Position numbers and translations under genes: made by a program
From: Pseudoduganella lurida
GTDB taxonomy: Bacteria; Pseudomonadota; Gammaproteobacteria; Burkholderiales; Burkholderiaceae_D
NCBI RefSeq assembly: GCF_007830455.1
Contig: NZ_VLLB01000001.1
Location: forward strand, 1,507,252 to 1,571,251
DNA length: 64,000 nt
Direction of reading: 5' to 3'
The notes under the pieces: generated by a model
Databases searched by the model: none
What the model was told of the DNA's origin: nothing
Seen by the model: the letters and a program-made list of their open reading frames with translations, nothing else
Shown here: in pieces, positions 57,801 to 64,000 of the stretch
Numbering within the stretch: the stretch's first letter is position 1
Layout of the letters: the number at the start of each line of letters is the position of its first letter

Positions 57801-59371
57801 TCGGTGGCCAGGATGGTGAGGATGTAGCGCGACGGATCGGCCGCCGGCGGCAGCGAGAAGTCGGCATTGCCGCTGCTGTCCGTCTTCAGTTCGACGGTCT
57901 TCAGGTCGACGGGGAACAGGCCACTGTAGCGCAGCTCGCCTTCCACCAGCGTGTTCTGCTGGCCGCGCAGCGACAGCGTGAGGGCCGCGTTCTTCACCGG
58001 CTTGCCGTCCGCATAGCGCAGGGCGATCTTGCCGTCGACCCGCTCGCCCGTCTTGAACTCGGGCTTGGCGGGCTGCACGTCGATCTCGAAGTGGGGCTTG
58101 ATGTATTCGGCCACGCGGAAGGCAGCGCCATACAGGCCGCCCTGGTAGCTGAAGCGCAGTTCATAGCCGCCGGCAGTCGCGCCTTCGGGCAGGCGGAAGC
58201 GCGTTTCGCTGCCCGTGTCGGGCGAGAGCTGCAGCGTCTGCGTCAGCAGTGGCGTGCCGTTCGGGTCGAACACGGTGAGGCCGATGGGTGCTGCCGCGGC
58301 GGCCTGCGAGTTGCGGGCGGAGGTGAATTCGCGGCCCAGGAACTTGACGTTGACTTCGTCGCCGGGCCGGTACAACGGGCGGTCCGTCACGGCATACAGC
58401 TTGGTGTTGTAGATCTCGCTGTCATAGTAAAAATTCTCGGAGACGAACACGCCGCCCGATTTGTCCTCGCCCATCACGTAGGTGTGTTCCGGGCTGCTGC
58501 GTTCCAGCGACGCGACGCCATCGGCACCCGTGACGCCGGACTGCAGCACGCCCGTGCCATCGGTCCACACCAGGTTCGTGCCCGCCACGGCGGCGCTGTT
58601 GTCACGCCGCGTGCTCCACACGAGCATCTGGCCGGCCGAGACCTTGGTGACGGCCACCGTGTCGGAGACGAAGACCAGCGTGGTGGCACGGTGCTCGCCG
58701 ATGATGGCCTCCACCAGGTACAGGCCCGGCTTGCGCTTGCCGATCGGGATCATCACATTGCCCGGTCCCGCCTCGATGAATTCGCTGCTCGAGCCATCCA
58801 GCTTGACGCCCTTCGGCGGCTGGATCGGCTGCGCGCGCCAGATCGGATAACGGAAGCTGTCCACCATGTCGTAGCCCTTCAGGGGCTTGTACTGGGGATT
58901 GTTCTGGAAGACCGTGGGCCGGCGGATGGCTTCATTCGTCTTCAACTGTGGCTGCTCGGTGGTGACGGCCTTGCGCGCATCGCTCGAGAACAGCTTGCGC
59001 CAGGCGAGGCGCGACTGCTTCCACCAGCTGTCCCACAGGTAGCGCAGCGTGTTGGCCAGTCCCTCGCCCTGGAAATTGCCCTCGACCTGGACGCGGTGCA
59101 GGTTGCGCTGCTTCTTCAGGAACTCGAGCGGCTCGGGCACGCGGTACACGACGATGTCCGCCCCCGAGTAGGCTTCCAGCGTCATGCGCGCCATGTCGCG
59201 GCCCGGCACTTCCAGCCGCACGCGCGCCTCTTCGGCCGAACCGAAGCCGGTGTCGGCCAGCAGGAAGAACGGCTCGCCCTTGAACGGCGTGTAGTTGCTG
59301 GGCTCCTGCGCGACGGCGCCGCCCGGCGTGGCCAGCAACGCCAGCCACGCCGTCAGCACGCACAGCTTCAG
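54836..59371 (-). CDS. yfaS: Alpha-2-macroglobulin family protein without thioester Cys
   Basis: 1511 residues if started at CTG 59371 (E. coli YfaS about 1534). The start region has no in-frame ATG: CTG AAG CTG TGC gives a classic signal peptide ([21 protein letters not shown]) and forms a CTGA overlap with the yfaT stop; GTG 59359 is the first conventional alternative. Macroglobulin features follow: repeated MG beta domains, a bait-region-like middle and the helical thioester domain. In the position of the CxEQ thioester motif this protein reads GSVEQ (Ser1051, Gln1054), so it cannot form the covalent trap. Bacterial macroglobulins are periplasmic protease inhibitors; those of the YfaS/MagD type are the thioester-less class. 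Confidence 0.9.
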   Translation of the reverse strand: MKLCVLTAWLALLATPGGAVAQEPSNYTPFKGEPFFLLADTGFGSAEEARVRLEVPGRDMARMTLEAYSGADIVVYRVPEPLEFLKKQRNLHRVQVEGNFQGEGLANTLRYLWDSWWKQSRLAWRKLFSSDARKAVTTEQPQLKTNEAIRRPTVFQNNPQYKPLKGYDMVDSFRYPIWRAQPIQPPKGVKLDGSSSEFIEAGPGNVMIPIGKRKPGLYLVEAIIGEHRATTLVFVSDTVAVTKVSAGQMLVWSTRRDNSAAVAGTNLVWTDGTGVLQSGVTGADGVASLERSSPEHTYVMGEDKSGGVFVSENFYYDSEIYNTKLYAVTDRPLYRPGDEVNVKFLGREFTSARNSQAAAAAPIGLTVFDPNGTPLLTQTLQLSPDTGSETRFRLPEGATAGGYELRFSYQGGLYGAAFRVAEYIKPHFEIDVQPAKPEFKTGERVDGKIALRYADGKPVKNAALTLSLRGQQNTLVEGELRYSGLFPVDLKTVELKTDSSGNADFSLPPAADPSRYILTILATDGAAYRVKATRELLIARSATTYQLKAARQFSDPGQTIRFDVVPQAGGTTDAKAVKWEMVQLESQTKTEGAFNPAAKTWDVKFPAAGSYQLNLRDERGNLVAATSHWVSGAGLKTTPGSIEIVLDKARYRAGETAEALVTFSGPADQALVTLERDKVEQYGLLQGGAAWFKATRVAPNQWRVRIPVSAEHGPNITFSVAQVRNGEFVFENAGLQIIEPRIALQFATDKPVYQPGEKVTLDVTATLDGKPVATLVALGVVDEMIYVLQPEIAPEIGDFFYHPRRNNVRTTASLSFISYDLAQGRLSGTPARHNYNERGVKVLERPRRDNVDTALWVPSLQTDAAGRARVTFTMPDALTRWRITGRAMDAQGRVGQRTGYLRSDKAFFAKWTAPGWMRAGDAPRATVAVFNQSGAKAALEVALTTNAGMKSVKLDAAPGASFVEFPLAATAGALHLEVKQNGKVVDALDTAMQVQPAGWSSPRSLTVPLAGAVTPLKLPADARNVRVSFAQGAASHFARIAEDLLDYPFGSVEQTASRIIPLTMVAQSLPPDAAGLKDRLMASLQNQRLRLVQMAGPDAVFGWWGNGTQDSALMTAYAYYADWYAARALKIDLPAEHWDNLLKVYSDHGLLESVGHRALTLWMAHDIGLPTKTLASGLVDSAMATTPATGAGRLPATSSAMLGDDAATQAMALGLTAVVAAENGVVLPEALQGRVTAAWQTLRENPAPAAQALLLLAGELPATQAEAVLASVRADMPTLDRALTLLWVQKKLGGAAYKTEGKGPALAAEGTWRKVDTAGGQAQWRWTDPKALPAQLQVAGTPAAGTVAVVQYDSRAAETAALPVTVERRILRMKAVSGGYTTEPVKADEALRTDELYLDEIRLKPAGGGKQRFGMLEVPLPPGANVEQTTWGIVMAGDKPAPLERARHAERPDGYTVPVDPLEGETVVRHLLRFGQKGSYVLPPARYYRVYQPEQKALEGNGKLQRTLKVE

Positions 59372-60018
59372 GACAGAAACGAGAGCCGATAGATGCCGGC
59401 GAAATTGGGATTGTCGACCGTCGGTTGCCACCGGGTGTCCTTCCACGTCGTGAGTTGTTGGAGGCCGACGGTGCGCAGACCGTTGTCCGTCGGGGTATTG
59501 GTACCGGTGTGGTAGGCGATGCGTCCGCCCATCCACACCATCAGGTGCTGCTCGTCGCCCTGGTCGAAGAACAGCAGGTCGCCCGGCTGCGCCTGGCCCA
59601 TCTCGCGCGACACGAAGCGGCTGTTGTTCTGCACCAGCGCGATGGCGGTGACGAAGTGACCGACCTGGCCATCCGACTGCACCCAGCGGTTGCGCAGCGC
59701 GGCCTGCGGCGGTGTCAGGTCCAGCTCGGGCGGCAGGCGCCGGTCGGTGGCGATGCCGTTCGCGCGCAGCCATTTCGCATCGTGCGGGACCAGCGCCTCG
59801 TTGACGGCGAAGCGCACCAGGCCCGCGCAGTCGCGGTGATGCCAGCGCGGCGATGGCCCCCCCTCCATCTGCGCGCTGACGATGCGCAGCATCCAGGCCC
59901 GGAAGGCGCGGCTTTGCGGCGGCGTCAGGCGCACCTGCTCCGTCGCGGCGCGCTTCAATGCCCATGCGGGTGCTGCGATGACGGCCGCCATCGCCATGAT
60001 GCCCGTGCGGCGGTCCAT
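59368..60018 (-). CDS. yfaT: YfaT-like DUF1175 (NlpC/P60-like) protein
   Basis: 216 residues: signal peptide [20 protein letters not shown], then a cysteine-peptidase-like core with candidate nucleophile Cys64 in [10 protein letters not shown] and a later [19 protein letters not shown] that mirrors the NlpC GDLVFF...H block. DUF1175 members belong to the NlpC/P60-type fold by this pattern. A peptidoglycan or isopeptide hydrolase in the macroglobulin operon is a reasonable inference. Its start shares one nucleotide with the yfaA stop (TGATG). Confidence 0.85.
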   Translation of the reverse strand: MDRRTGIMAMAAVIAAPAWALKRAATEQVRLTPPQSRAFRAWMLRIVSAQMEGGPSPRWHHRDCAGLVRFAVNEALVPHDAKWLRANGIATDRRLPPELDLTPPQAALRNRWVQSDGQVGHFVTAIALVQNNSRFVSREMGQAQPGDLLFFDQGDEQHLMVWMGGRIAYHTGTNTPTDNGLRTVGLQQLTTWKDTRWQPTVDNPNFAGIYRLSFLS

Positions 60019-61598
60019 CAGCGCGCGATCGCCTGCCATTCCAGCGGCGCCCAGGCGATGCCCGATGCGGGCAGCTGCCTGAGCACCATCCGGTAGGCCG
60101 GATATTTTTTCAATGCGTTCAGGCGCGGCACCAGATGCTGGTCCGCCGCGGCACGCAGCACGGGCTCCTGCCCTGGCGGCAGGCTGCCGAACGCTTCGGT
60201 TTCGATCAGCCGCGCCAGCGACGCGGGGGCGATCACGCCCACGGTGTGCGCCGCATCGGGCAGCTGGTCGGCGATGGCGGCGGCCTGCTTGCGCCGCACC
60301 TGCAGCACCTTGTTCACCAGTGCCGCGTCGGCCGAGAAGACGACCACGTTGCCGGACACGGCCAGCGTCGGCTGCGCATTGCCCTGCTGCGTGGCGACGG
60401 TACGCTGCCACTGCGTCGCGCCATTCGCTGCAGTCCCCTTCGGTGGCTCGCCCTTGCCGCCGACGGTGGCGGCGAACAGGTTGCCCAGCAGGGCCTCCGA
60501 TGCTTGCGCGCGCGTTGCAACGAACACCGGCGTGTGCAGGCGCGAATCGCCGTACCAGCAGGCCGCTGCAGGGCCGGTCATCTGTGCGGCCAATGGCTGC
60601 AACGGTTCCTTGCTGTCGATGCGCTGGAGGACCGGCTCCATCGATTTCCAGTCCGCCGGGACGGTAAAGCAGGCGCTCGGATTGTGCGGGAGCGACGACC
60701 ACAGCGCCGTGCTGTCGTAGCCGCCCTTCTGCAGCCTGGTCGCGTCGAGCAGCGCCTGCGAGCGCCACGCGCCCTTGCTGAAGTCGAAGCGCAGGGCTTC
60801 CAGCGCGCCGAAGAACGGCTGGTAGCCGAAGGAGAGGAAGTCGGCCTTCACGGCGACGCTGTGGCCGTCGACGGGGCCTTTCGCCAGATGGAACTGGTCA
60901 TGGAAAGCGCGCTGGCCCGCCGGGTCTTTCGCCAGCAGCGCGATGACGGCCTTCTCGGCTGCGCGATCGGTTTTCTTGCCGTCCTCGCCGCCGTACAGCA
61001 TGCCGGCGTGCGACAGGATCACCAGGCGCTCGCCATGGGCGGCAAACAGCAGCGTGCGGCCCTGGGCATATTCGAGCGCGAAGACCTTTACGTCATCGCC
61101 GTCGACACCCAGTTCGCCGGCGATCTTCAGCTGCGAATCTTTCAGCGCGACCTTGCCGGCTTCTTCCAGCACCTTCGTCAGCCCGTTGCGCGAGACGGCG
61201 ATCGCGAAATGCTGCAGCCGTCCGTCTGCATCGCGCCACAGCGCCACGTCCGCAGGCTGGTCGAGGACCGTGCGGATCAGCTGGTCGCCCCAGTTCAGCT
61301 CGTGCTCGTAGGCGATGCGGCGCAGGCTGCCCTTCAGGCCCAGCCGGTCGTCGTTCTGCTCGTAGTAGAACAGGAAGTCCTCGCGCAGCACGTCGCGCGC
61401 GAGGGGAATCGTCAGCAGGTCCCGCGGCAGCGTCGACAGGCTTTTCGTGACGATCAGCGCATCCGGCTTCGACAGGTCGAGGTGAAGCGCATTGACGTTC
61501 CCCGACAGATGCCCCCAACCCCATGTCCGATATCCCACGACTGCGACCGCCACGATTGCCATGCCGGCAGCCACCTTCCCCAGCGTTTTTTTATTCAT
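60018..61598 (-). CDS. yfaA: YfaA-like DUF2138 protein
   Basis: 526 residues. One N-terminal membrane helix (residues about 8-25, [15 protein letters not shown]) anchors a large periplasmic domain with blocks [20 protein letters not shown] and [18 protein letters not shown]. Matches E. coli YfaA (562 residues, DUF2138). It starts the core operon, preceded by an AT-rich promoter region. Its molecular role is unknown; as the membrane-anchored member it may tether the macroglobulin complex. Confidence 0.86.
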   Translation of the reverse strand: MNKKTLGKVAAGMAIVAVAVVGYRTWGWGHLSGNVNALHLDLSKPDALIVTKSLSTLPRDLLTIPLARDVLREDFLFYYEQNDDRLGLKGSLRRIAYEHELNWGDQLIRTVLDQPADVALWRDADGRLQHFAIAVSRNGLTKVLEEAGKVALKDSQLKIAGELGVDGDDVKVFALEYAQGRTLLFAAHGERLVILSHAGMLYGGEDGKKTDRAAEKAVIALLAKDPAGQRAFHDQFHLAKGPVDGHSVAVKADFLSFGYQPFFGALEALRFDFSKGAWRSQALLDATRLQKGGYDSTALWSSLPHNPSACFTVPADWKSMEPVLQRIDSKEPLQPLAAQMTGPAAACWYGDSRLHTPVFVATRAQASEALLGNLFAATVGGKGEPPKGTAANGATQWQRTVATQQGNAQPTLAVSGNVVVFSADAALVNKVLQVRRKQAAAIADQLPDAAHTVGVIAPASLARLIETEAFGSLPPGQEPVLRAAADQHLVPRLNALKKYPAYRMVLRQLPASGIAWAPLEWQAIAR

Positions 61599-61718
61599 CC
61601 CGCGCTTCCGTGAATAAACTTATTAATTAGTTATTACTAATTTTATCATTATTTAATTGCGCGGTAGGAACTTTTTCAACCGCGCGCAACAGGTATGCGC
61701 GCGTGCAGCTCCGTGGAC
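61599..61718 (-). promoter_or_regulatory. AT-rich promoter region of the yfa/mag operon
   Basis: The stretch 61615-61665 is strikingly AT-rich in a GC-rich chromosome, with several TAAT/ATTA runs. On the minus strand TTGAAA (61674-61679) is followed 18 nt later by TAAATA, a plausible sigma-70 promoter. The AT-richness may also attract H-NS-like silencing. Confidence 0.5.
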
Positions 61719-63425
61719 TTACTGCGTCATTTCCTCCGGCTGCGGCGCAGGTTGTTTGCTGACGGCGCGCGGCGCTGCCCTGCGGCGCCAGAAGAGCCAA
61801 CCGGCCAGGCCGATGCCCGCGACGATGACGGCGATCGGCAACGGAACAGGCGATGGCTCCTGCTCCGGCACACTGCGGGCATCGCGCAACGCTGCCGGGA
61901 AAGGACGGACCGCGGCCGGCACGGTCTTCCAGTCCGCCTGGTCGGCCGGTACCCGCGCGCGAAATTCGTCGAAGGAGAAGACCGGCGCCGAACCCGTCGC
62001 GCGGCTGGAGGGCACCTGTGGAATCCGCACGAGGAAAATGGCCTCGACATCGCCGGCCAGCAGGCGCTCGTAGCCGCTCAGAGGACGGCCGGTGCCCGAT
62101 GCGCCGACCATCGACAGCAGATCCAGGCCGGCGGCCTCGAAAGCCACGGCTGGCAGGAGCCGCGTCTGCTCCTCGTTCAGGTAATCGTAGATCCTGCGGC
62201 CGCTTTGCAAGCTGACGTCCTTCGCTGCGATGTAGGCATAGGCGCCCAGCGATTTCAGCGGCGCCGTGGGCCCGCGGCGGGGAATCCGCCAGCCGAGCGC
62301 ATCGAACACGTCCAGGCTGATGCCGGCGCAGTTGGCAGTGGCATGGCGGTACTGGAAATCATGGCGGTACAGGTGGTTGAACACGCGCTGCACGCCGCCC
62401 TGGAATGCAGCGGCGGTACGCTCGTGATTCAGGACCGCCACCAGCATCGTCGACGGGCGGTAGTACTGCTGGCCGCTGTTCAGGTCCATCAGGTAGTTAT
62501 CCATCGGCAGCGTGGCCGCGACGATGCCCTTCTCGCTGACGGCGTCAAGATTGTAGAAATTGTTGACGGCCCAGTCGAACCATTCGCCGTGCACACCGAT
62601 CCGGCCTGTGGCGACGGCGAAATGACCACCCAGCGACTCGTCGTCGTCACCCTGTGCGCCATTCAGGAGAAAACCCAGTACCGGCTTGCGCTGCCAGTTG
62701 CGGGGCTGGCCCGGATGCCGCTCCCACAGCAGACGCGTTTCGATGCCGCGCGCGGGCTTGACCGGCGCGCGCACGAATGCGGCGAGGTCGGCCGGCGATT
62801 GCAGCGGTCTGGCTGCCAGCCGCGCGGGATCGAACGCGAAATCGGCCGGCCAGATCGTGCGGGCGACAAATACGTCGTTCCCGCTGCTGCTGTCGATGGC
62901 GCCGCGCATCCGCACTTCACGGCCCGAGAAGAAAGCGGCGGTCGCCTCGTTGGCATAGGAGCGGTTGGTGGCCAGCCTGGGTGCCAGCCGGATATCGAGT
63001 TCGGTTTGGTCGGCAGTCTGCACTCTGGTGCCGCTCGGCAGCATCGCAGCGTGTTCGAAAATGGCCGGAGCGCCGATCCATGCGAGCATTGGATAGGCCA
63101 GCTTCTCCCCGCCGGACGCTGCGGCCCAGTTCGCCACATCTGCCTGTCGGTCGACGCCATTCGTGTAGCCCGACACCGGTACCCCGTCGCGGGGCACGGC
63201 GATGGCCTCGGTTTCGAAGTACCACAGGCCCTGCTTCAGCATCCTGCAGTCGCGGCACTTCCCGGAGACGAGCCGCATGCCGTCCGCAGGCAAGAGGCCG
63301 ATCGCCTCCTGTTCCAGGGCGCCCTTCAGCCCGGCGGGAGCTTTGCCGGCAGCCGCCTCTGCGACGCAATCCGTCGAGATGAATGCAACGAAGGCCGCAG
63401 CTGCGGCCAGAAATTTTCCAAGCAT
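61719..63425 (-). CDS. Exported protein with possible permuted Cys-hydrolase fold
   Basis: 568 residues. Signal peptide (residues 1-24), CxxC-type pair at 57-60 (KCRDC), and a C-terminal membrane helix at about 530-546 followed by arginines, so the bulk faces the periplasm. Near His268 in GGHFAVATGR and Cys366 in YRHATANCAG the layout His-first/Cys-late resembles permuted papain-like families (DUF4105/Lnb type). I infer a possible cysteine hydrolase with low certainty. It lies directly upstream of yfaA on the same strand, in the position of the first mag gene of Pseudomonas as I recall it. No confident family match. Confidence 0.7.
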   Translation of the reverse strand: MLGKFLAAAAAFVAFISTDCVAEAAAGKAPAGLKGALEQEAIGLLPADGMRLVSGKCRDCRMLKQGLWYFETEAIAVPRDGVPVSGYTNGVDRQADVANWAAASGGEKLAYPMLAWIGAPAIFEHAAMLPSGTRVQTADQTELDIRLAPRLATNRSYANEATAAFFSGREVRMRGAIDSSSGNDVFVARTIWPADFAFDPARLAARPLQSPADLAAFVRAPVKPARGIETRLLWERHPGQPRNWQRKPVLGFLLNGAQGDDDESLGGHFAVATGRIGVHGEWFDWAVNNFYNLDAVSEKGIVAATLPMDNYLMDLNSGQQYYRPSTMLVAVLNHERTAAAFQGGVQRVFNHLYRHDFQYRHATANCAGISLDVFDALGWRIPRRGPTAPLKSLGAYAYIAAKDVSLQSGRRIYDYLNEEQTRLLPAVAFEAAGLDLLSMVGASGTGRPLSGYERLLAGDVEAIFLVRIPQVPSSRATGSAPVFSFDEFRARVPADQADWKTVPAAVRPFPAALRDARSVPEQEPSPVPLPIAVIVAGIGLAGWLFWRRRAAPRAVSKQPAPQPEEMTQ

Positions 63426-63696
63426 GCTGAGCCCCCAGTCCCGATAAACGATAAAGAATGGGAGCTTAGCGGGGCCGGATTTTTTAAAATTGATCTCCAG
63501 CAATGAGGCAGACCGGATGGGGAGAATATCTGGCGGGAGGAACCGGACTGGCACGCCGATAGTCGGGAGAGATTATTCGAAAACGGGTGCATGTCTGGAA
63601 GCCGAAGGAGGAAATCCTGCTAACCCCCAGATCCCTGGCGGAGGTGAGGTCGGCAAATGGCCGGCCCGGCAACCGAATAACCCTTCAGAATGCGAA
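63426..63696. other. Intergenic spacer after the rRNA operon
   Basis: No gene is seen. The promoter of the exported-protein gene must lie here; an A/T-rich run (TTTTTTAAAATTGAT) near 63480-63495 is the likeliest location. Confidence 0.4.
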
Positions 63697-63726
63697 AAAC
63701 CCCCGCCAGATCACTGACGGGGGTTT
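63697..63726 (-). terminator. Terminator of the rRNA operon
   Basis: Arms AAACCCCCG and CGGGGGTTT at 63697-63705 and 63718-63726 flank a 12-nt loop. On the transcribed (minus) strand the stem ends in GGGGGTTTTT, about 13 nt past the 5S gene. Confidence 0.85.
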
Positions 63727-63738
63727 CTCTATATAACA

Positions 63739-63853
63739 GCCTGACGATAACCTACTTTCACACTGGTTGCAGCACTATCATCGGCGCAAAGTCGTTTCAC
63801 GGTCCTGTTCGGGATGGGAAGGGGTGGGACCGACTTGCTATGGTCATCAGGCA
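63739..63853 (-). rRNA. rrf: 5S ribosomal RNA
   Basis: About 115 nt on the minus strand, opening UGCCUGAUGACCAUAGCAAG and ending near GUUAUCGUCAGGC, so that the 5' and 3' ends pair. Internal landmarks such as CCCACCCCUUCCCAUCCCGA and GAUGAUAGU are typical of Burkholderiales 5S. Ends are placed by the terminal helix and may be off by one or two bases. Confidence 0.93.
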
Positions 63854-63966
63854 TGACTTGTACACAGTCTCGTTCCCGATGGGGCAACGACACTGCTGAA
63901 TCTGGAAGAAGTAAAGTGGGGTATCTCAAACACAGGTAAATGCTTGTTATTGACTATAACCGTCAA

Positions 63967-64000
63967 GGTTATAGGGACAAGCCTTACGGGCAATTAGTAT
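63967..64000 (-). rRNA. rrl: 23S ribosomal RNA, 3' end only
   Basis: The last bases of the window on the minus strand read AUACUAAUUGCCCGUAAGGC, followed by UUGUCCCUAUAACC, the 3' end of a beta-proteobacterial 23S rRNA. The rest lies beyond the window. The 113-nt spacer to 5S holds no tRNA. Confidence 0.88.

Noticed and set aside
54962..59392. Large plus-strand frame over the macroglobulin
   Set aside because: Antisense to a clear alpha-2-macroglobulin; the translation is His/Arg/Gly-rich with no fold.
63854..63966. tRNA in the 23S-5S spacer
   Set aside because: No cloverleaf or tRNA consensus arms can be read; the spacer is only 113 nt.

Overview
The window is a contiguous piece of a high-GC proteobacterial chromosome. 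Gene content (complete wsp operon, argF-argG pair, rsgA behind a pterin dehydratase, YajQ beside a nitronate monooxygenase, DUF2868/DUF3482 GTPase pair), long GC-rich frames, Burkholderiales-like 5S and 23S ends and abundant short intergenic repeats fit Oxalobacteraceae, most like Massilia or a close relative. That placement is by recognition, not by a search. I see no insertion sequence, prophage, CRISPR array or tRNA.

Layout. 205-3418: three co-directional genes, namely a small unknown protein, a KaiC-like double ATPase and a sensorless hybrid histidine kinase. 3496-6179 (-): two-subunit molybdenum hydroxylase of isoquinoline 1-oxidoreductase type. 6277-13242: exported amidase, small membrane proteins, TcyP-type cystine transporter, histidine phosphatase, NAD(P)HX dehydratase and a Thr/Pro/Ala-rich lipoprotein. 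13428-19742 (-): FadL-type porin, then an RND pump and its adaptor. 19991-26545: divergent PAP2 protein, DUF475 membrane protein, a small protein with a decayed partial copy of itself in a palindromic repeat block, a 729-residue coiled-coil protein, SrkA-type kinase and a YecA/SEC-C protein. 26568-36017: lipoprotein esterase, oligoribonuclease, M48 protease, pterin dehydratase, RsgA, a large TPR-GAF histidine kinase, ArgF and ArgG.

36192-44982 is a complete wsp surface-sensing operon (wspA-B-C-D-E-F-R) that makes cyclic di-GMP; most of its genes overlap by 4 nt. Just beyond convergent murB lies YajQ, a family with reported cyclic di-GMP binding. 48016-50930 (-) holds a GTPase and its membrane partner. 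51024-63425 (-) is a periplasmic alpha-2-macroglobulin operon of the yfaA-T-S-Q-P (Pseudomonas mag) type, with two YfaP paralogues and an upstream gene that may be a permuted cysteine hydrolase. The macroglobulin has Ser instead of the thioester Cys. The window ends in the 3' part of an rRNA operon (5S and the last bases of 23S, minus strand).

The most unusual DNA-level signal is a set of short tandem arrays. Three different arrays with a 14-bp unit each sit at or just after a stop codon. Two further arrays, with 15- and 12-bp units that keep the frame, form the N-termini of WspD and of a small exported protein. Two other intergenic blocks are built from 13-bp odd palindromes (GGTGCCTGGCACC and GGGGACAGTCCCC).
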